Source of the DNA: Thelonectria olida | Lineage: Eukaryota > Ascomycota > Sordariomycetes > Hypocreales > Nectriaceae | DNA: 64,000 bases | Direction of reading: 5' to 3' | Assembly: GCA_020736575.1 (NCBI GenBank) | Contig: JAGPYM010000004.1 | Span: 1,488,001 to 1,552,000, forward strand | Part shown: positions 60,564 through 64,000 of the stretch, one piece after another | Numbering within the stretch: the first letter of the stretch is position 1 | Layout of the letters: each line of letters begins with the position of its first letter | Program-made: the position numbers and the translations under genes | Notes under the pieces: model-generated | The model's database searches: none | What the model was told of the DNA's origin: nothing | Seen by the model: only the letters and a program-made list of their open reading frames with translations

Positions 60564-61405
60564 ATGAAGCCAACGAATACCCTCCTTGCGACCCGCCCGA
60601 GCGCATTACTAGGCGTCCCTCCGACTCTACGATCCCTCGTCCTCCCCCGATTCTATTCCATCCAGAGCAACTTGAATGCTGGATCAGGCCCGAAGCGCAG
60701 AAGCAGAGCTGTGACACCTTTTAATGATGATGGATTCGTCCCATGGAATGAGCTCTCTGCTGGAGAAAAAGCTGCTCGGGCGACCCAGCAGAGCTTCAAC
60801 TTCGGCATGATTCTCGTTGGTCTAGTGCTCACAGTCGGTTATCCAACGCTTCACATAGTTGCCAGTCTAACGTTGTTAGGGCGGTGTTACCTACTTCCTA
60901 TGGACAGACGTCTTTTCCCCCGATAGCAAAATATCAAACTTCAATCGTGCCTTCGACAAGGTCAAGGACGACCCCCGATGTATCGAGCTGCTTGGTGACC
61001 CGAAACAGCTCACGGCGCATGGCGACCCAACGTTCAACAAGTGGAGGAGGGCGCGTCCTGTCTCGTAGGCGCAATTATTCATGCTTTGCGCGCAAATTTC
61101 TAACGGTTATAGATCTACTGAGAAAACTGACGGCCAGGGAAATCAGCATCTCATCATGCACTTTTATGTAGGTGCTCCGGTCTTATAACGGTGATCTTAT
61201 GTTCTAACCGGCGTAGGTCGATGGCCCTCTAGATAATGCCGTTGTCCAATTGCACATGGTCAAGCCTCGTGGCCAGGACGATTTTCATTACAAGTACCTG
61301 TTCGTGGATGTAAAGGGCCATGACAGGATCTATCTTGAGAACGAAGAGACGTCGACTTCAGGTCCGGGGAAAAAGTTCAGCCTGTTTGGCGTGAAATGGA
61401 GCTGA
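60564..61405 (+). CDS. tim21: Mitochondrial inner membrane translocase subunit Tim21
   Basis: Four exons, 60564..60833, 60880..61064, 61113..61167 and 61217..61405 (introns 46, 48 and 49 bp), give 232 aa. Residues 1-35 are Arg/Ser/Leu-rich without acids (presequence). One membrane helix spans about 79-98 (FGMILVGLVLT joined across intron 1 to GGVTYFLW). The intermembrane-space domain follows: VFSPDSKISNFNRAF, CIELLGDP, FNKWRRARPVSS, then HLIMHFYVDGPLDNAVVQLHM and DDFHYKYLFVDV. Tim21 joins the TIM23 complex, binds Tom22 on the intermembrane-space side and links the presequence translocase to respiratory complexes. The first intron has an unusual donor (gtcggt), the only choice that keeps the frame with the good CTAAC/acceptor pair. 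Confidence 0.93.
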
Positions 61406-64000
61406 AGCCCTACCGGATGGTTGTGCTTCAAAAGTTTGCATTGTGAAGGATACCTCATGATAACTATGATCATGACGCTATCATTGCTATTATTGTTAGG
61501 TTGGCGAGCTGGAAAAGGGTTGTAACCCTGGTGTATGATATGTTGCTTCAATGTTCAGAGAAGCAGGGCCTTGCGTCGATGTATTTGTACCATGCAACGA
61601 ATGGCGTTTGTTTGACCCAAGTGTTGCCCATGAGTGATTACGATGAGAGAATGGTTGCTTGTGTGCTAGACGACTGATTTAGAGATTCGACTACCTGGTA
61701 TGACGGTTTACGTCTTGGTCAATACTACTTTGGCTCTAAATGGGCGGTATTTGGGCCACGAACGGAATCATTCCCCGGCGTTTTATGTCTAATTCGGTAG
61801 GTGTGTTTTGCTTCTCATCGGCTATTTCTAACCCTAGCATTGCATTTGATTGCTTCACGAATCTCCATATACTCCAAGTAAGTCAGCAAATATGATATCT
61901 CACTAATTGTTCCACACATCGTAAGCCCGACGTGGCGTATGTAGGATGGGCAAAAAGACTGGCGGATTAGTTTGTAAGGTCGTGAATGGTTGCATGAACA
62001 TACATGTTTGTAAGTTTTAGTCGAAATGTAGGACCTTCTTTCCATGCTACGGCGATTCTGTCACTATCAGTTATTTATTGACGTACCTAAACCGTCATGA
62101 ACAAACATCCTCATTCTGTAGTTCATTCCTGTCCCCCCTAAGGCGTATCGGCGTATGACCGTATATCGCCACGAGTTGTGACTGATTTAGCCACCATATA
62201 AGACGACCTCTTGTGCTCGGAGAACTGAGTAGTTTCCCTAGGATCGCGCAATATCACCCTTGCTCGTTCAGCACTCTAAAGGGAGAAGGACCTCAAGTTT
62301 TGTCGAATCATTCCTACAACTGGATTGGGGTAGAGATCGGTTCTTGTCCCTGGACATTTCGGGGCCCTTATAGTTTGTTTTCAGGTTTCGAGTTGTCATC
62401 TTGACACCATCAACGCCAAGTATTGCTGTTGCCAAGATTAATTGCAACCAATCATCCAACAAATAATCCGAGCATTCCTCTTAATTCCGATCCTTAAGAT
62501 GTAAGATGAAGTCTGTTATTGCTCGCATCACAGGGGAGACTAAGAGTCACTCTTATGGATCACGTTAACATACAACCCCCAAACCCCTGCTCTGCCTATG
62601 AATAAGAAGATTATTGCGCTGCTACTGTTTCATTGCTTAAATATAACCCTTTCCTCTGTTTGGTTACGTCCTTCCCAGACACCTCCCAGGTCCATGTCCC
62701 GAAAGACATTTTCAACCTCCGCCAGCTACTGCCATGAACACTGAAAAGACATAGGGCGTAGGTAGCCTTAACCGTCGATTACCACTACTAAACCCTGCTA
62801 TGACTTCTGTGACATGGGTATCGGCTGGCACGATTCGCCAGGCCATGCCAAAGTTTGACAGCGATTCGAGATGCCTTTCGAACAGGATCTCCCAGGCATT
62901 CAGCTTAGCGATCATTATTTTTGGCGCGATTAGCGCAATAAACGAAAAGAAGAAACCAGAGATGCTTTCAAGTGTCTTAGCATAGCTGTTTGTTCGAGTT
63001 CCGAGTCTTCTCCTTGTACCCATGCTACCACCAGCTTGTGACAATCTCCGGCACTGCTACTCAGACATGTACATAAGGAGAAACAAAACTTCATCAAACT
63101 TTTTAGAATATCCGGGCCTGATATGGAACGTCGAACCGTCTCTTGGCTGAGTTTGAGAGCTATTTTCCCTCGTTGCCTCGCTATCTTCTTCGTCCCCGTG
63201 AAAGGACACAGGAGGCTAAGGCGACGTTGACAGAAGTCGATTAGGCAAGACGTTATTAGACTGGAAGTATATAGTAGGTGTCGAAGATGGGAATTCAAAT
63301 ATCACATTCTCGCGAGAACCCAGCACGAAGAGCCAAAAGTGAACTGGTTCTTGGCGACCCTAAGTTGACGTATATCTCAGCTTTTGGCTATTCAGTCTCG
63401 CAACACTATCGAGATGACCGTATGCTTCCATTCTATGCGCTTCAACATCCAACGTTATGGAAACTTGGTTCGTAACTCTCAGTCCTGAACTATGCTTCAA
63501 CTACGTCTCTTATGCTGTCTGCTAAGGCATAGGGAGTTTTGGCCGGGTTCCAATTCACGGCAGGTATCCATCCATAGGTTGTAGTTGGTACCTATTTGTG
63601 ATCTAGTGGACTCATGCTTCTTGAGTGATTGTACAAGAAGTTGCGCCCCATCCTCGCTAGCCCATATACACACCCCTTCGAAGACACTCTTGACTTCCGA
63701 GGCTTCAACTCCAATCTAGGTAAATAGCCACGAGGTCAACTTCCAAAGCTGGAGCAAACGAACATGTCCTCTCGGCCGAACAATCAGCTTCACAGACCCT
63801 TGTTCAAGACGAACCAGGCTGTTGGGTCATTCCGAAGCCGGACGCAACGAAATACAATGCATCACCAAGGATCCCATCAACAGGTTATCCAACGTCAAGC
63901 CGGCATCGGACCTGTCATGATCAGCGAGGCGTCTCTCGAAAGACGTTGGACCTGATATGATCCGGCTCCTCGAAAAGCCAAGGTGATAGGAAGCTGGCAT
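61406..64000. other. Right-end region without a supported gene
   Basis: About 2.6 kb. Its base composition is less GC-rich than the housekeeping block to the left. Minus-strand frames around 62712-63298 have slightly gene-like stretches, but they lie in two different phases and match no family I know. No repeat or transposon end could be recognised. Confidence 0.45.

Noticed and set aside
62712..63298. Minus-strand frames with slightly gene-like stretches
   Set aside because: The two overlapping frames are in different phases, neither has a recognisable motif, and no splice pair joins them convincingly.

Overview
The window is nuclear DNA from a filamentous ascomycete (Pezizomycotina, most likely a Sordariomycete; this placement is inference). 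The support is: short 46-88 bp GT-AG introns with CTAAC-type branch sites near the acceptor, GC-rich codon use, and gene types such as an Ndt80-domain regulator of the VIB-1/XprG type, a fungal SLATT protein, a Spo7 subunit and a NACHT-ankyrin protein. I saw no tRNA, rRNA, CRISPR array or intact transposon.

Layout. 0-12 kb: a CSC1/OSCA-type channel (+), a mitochondrial Cld1-like alpha/beta hydrolase (-), a Spo7 phosphatase subunit (+), a GNAT acetyltransferase (+) and a GT31-like glycosyltransferase (-). 13-24.5 kb: an accessory-looking stretch with a SLATT membrane protein (-), a secreted GH43 glycosidase (+), a membrane-module gene remnant (+), the housekeeping tRNA methyltransferase Trm1 (+) and a five-exon NLR-like protein with esterase, NACHT and ankyrin parts (-). 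25-36.6 kb: a diacylglycerol-kinase-fold protein (+), an ABCF ATPase (-), a 15-exon ABCC transporter (+) and an uncharacterised leucine-rich protein (-). 36.6-48.7 kb: about 12 kb with no gene that I can support, leading into the VIB-1/XprG-like transcription factor at 48.7-50.2 kb. 54-61.4 kb: a compact housekeeping block with a HPPK-DHPS folate enzyme (-), nitronate monooxygenase (+), Glo3 ArfGAP (-) and Tim21 (+). The last 2.6 kb has no convincing gene.

Spliced models were built by hand from splice signals and frame continuity. All close in frame: CSC1 1271 aa, Cld1-like 504 aa, NLR-like 1312 aa, ABCF 732 aa, ABCC 1462 aa, leucine-rich protein 465 aa, Fol1 533 aa, NMO 358 aa, Glo3 474 aa, Tim21 232 aa.

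The most interesting points are: the NLR-like protein and SLATT protein lying within 12 kb of each other, in the same window as a VIB-1-type regulator (in Neurospora VIB-1 is needed for heterokaryon incompatibility); the 12 kb gene-free tract with a pyrimidine-rich leader intron and an overlapping upstream reading frame before that regulator; two GC-AG introns in one ABC transporter gene; alternative-start arrangements that would give mitochondrial and non-mitochondrial forms of Trm1 and the Cld1-like hydrolase; and a CxCxCxC motif in the N-terminal extension of the folate enzyme. A functional link between the immunity-type genes is inference only.
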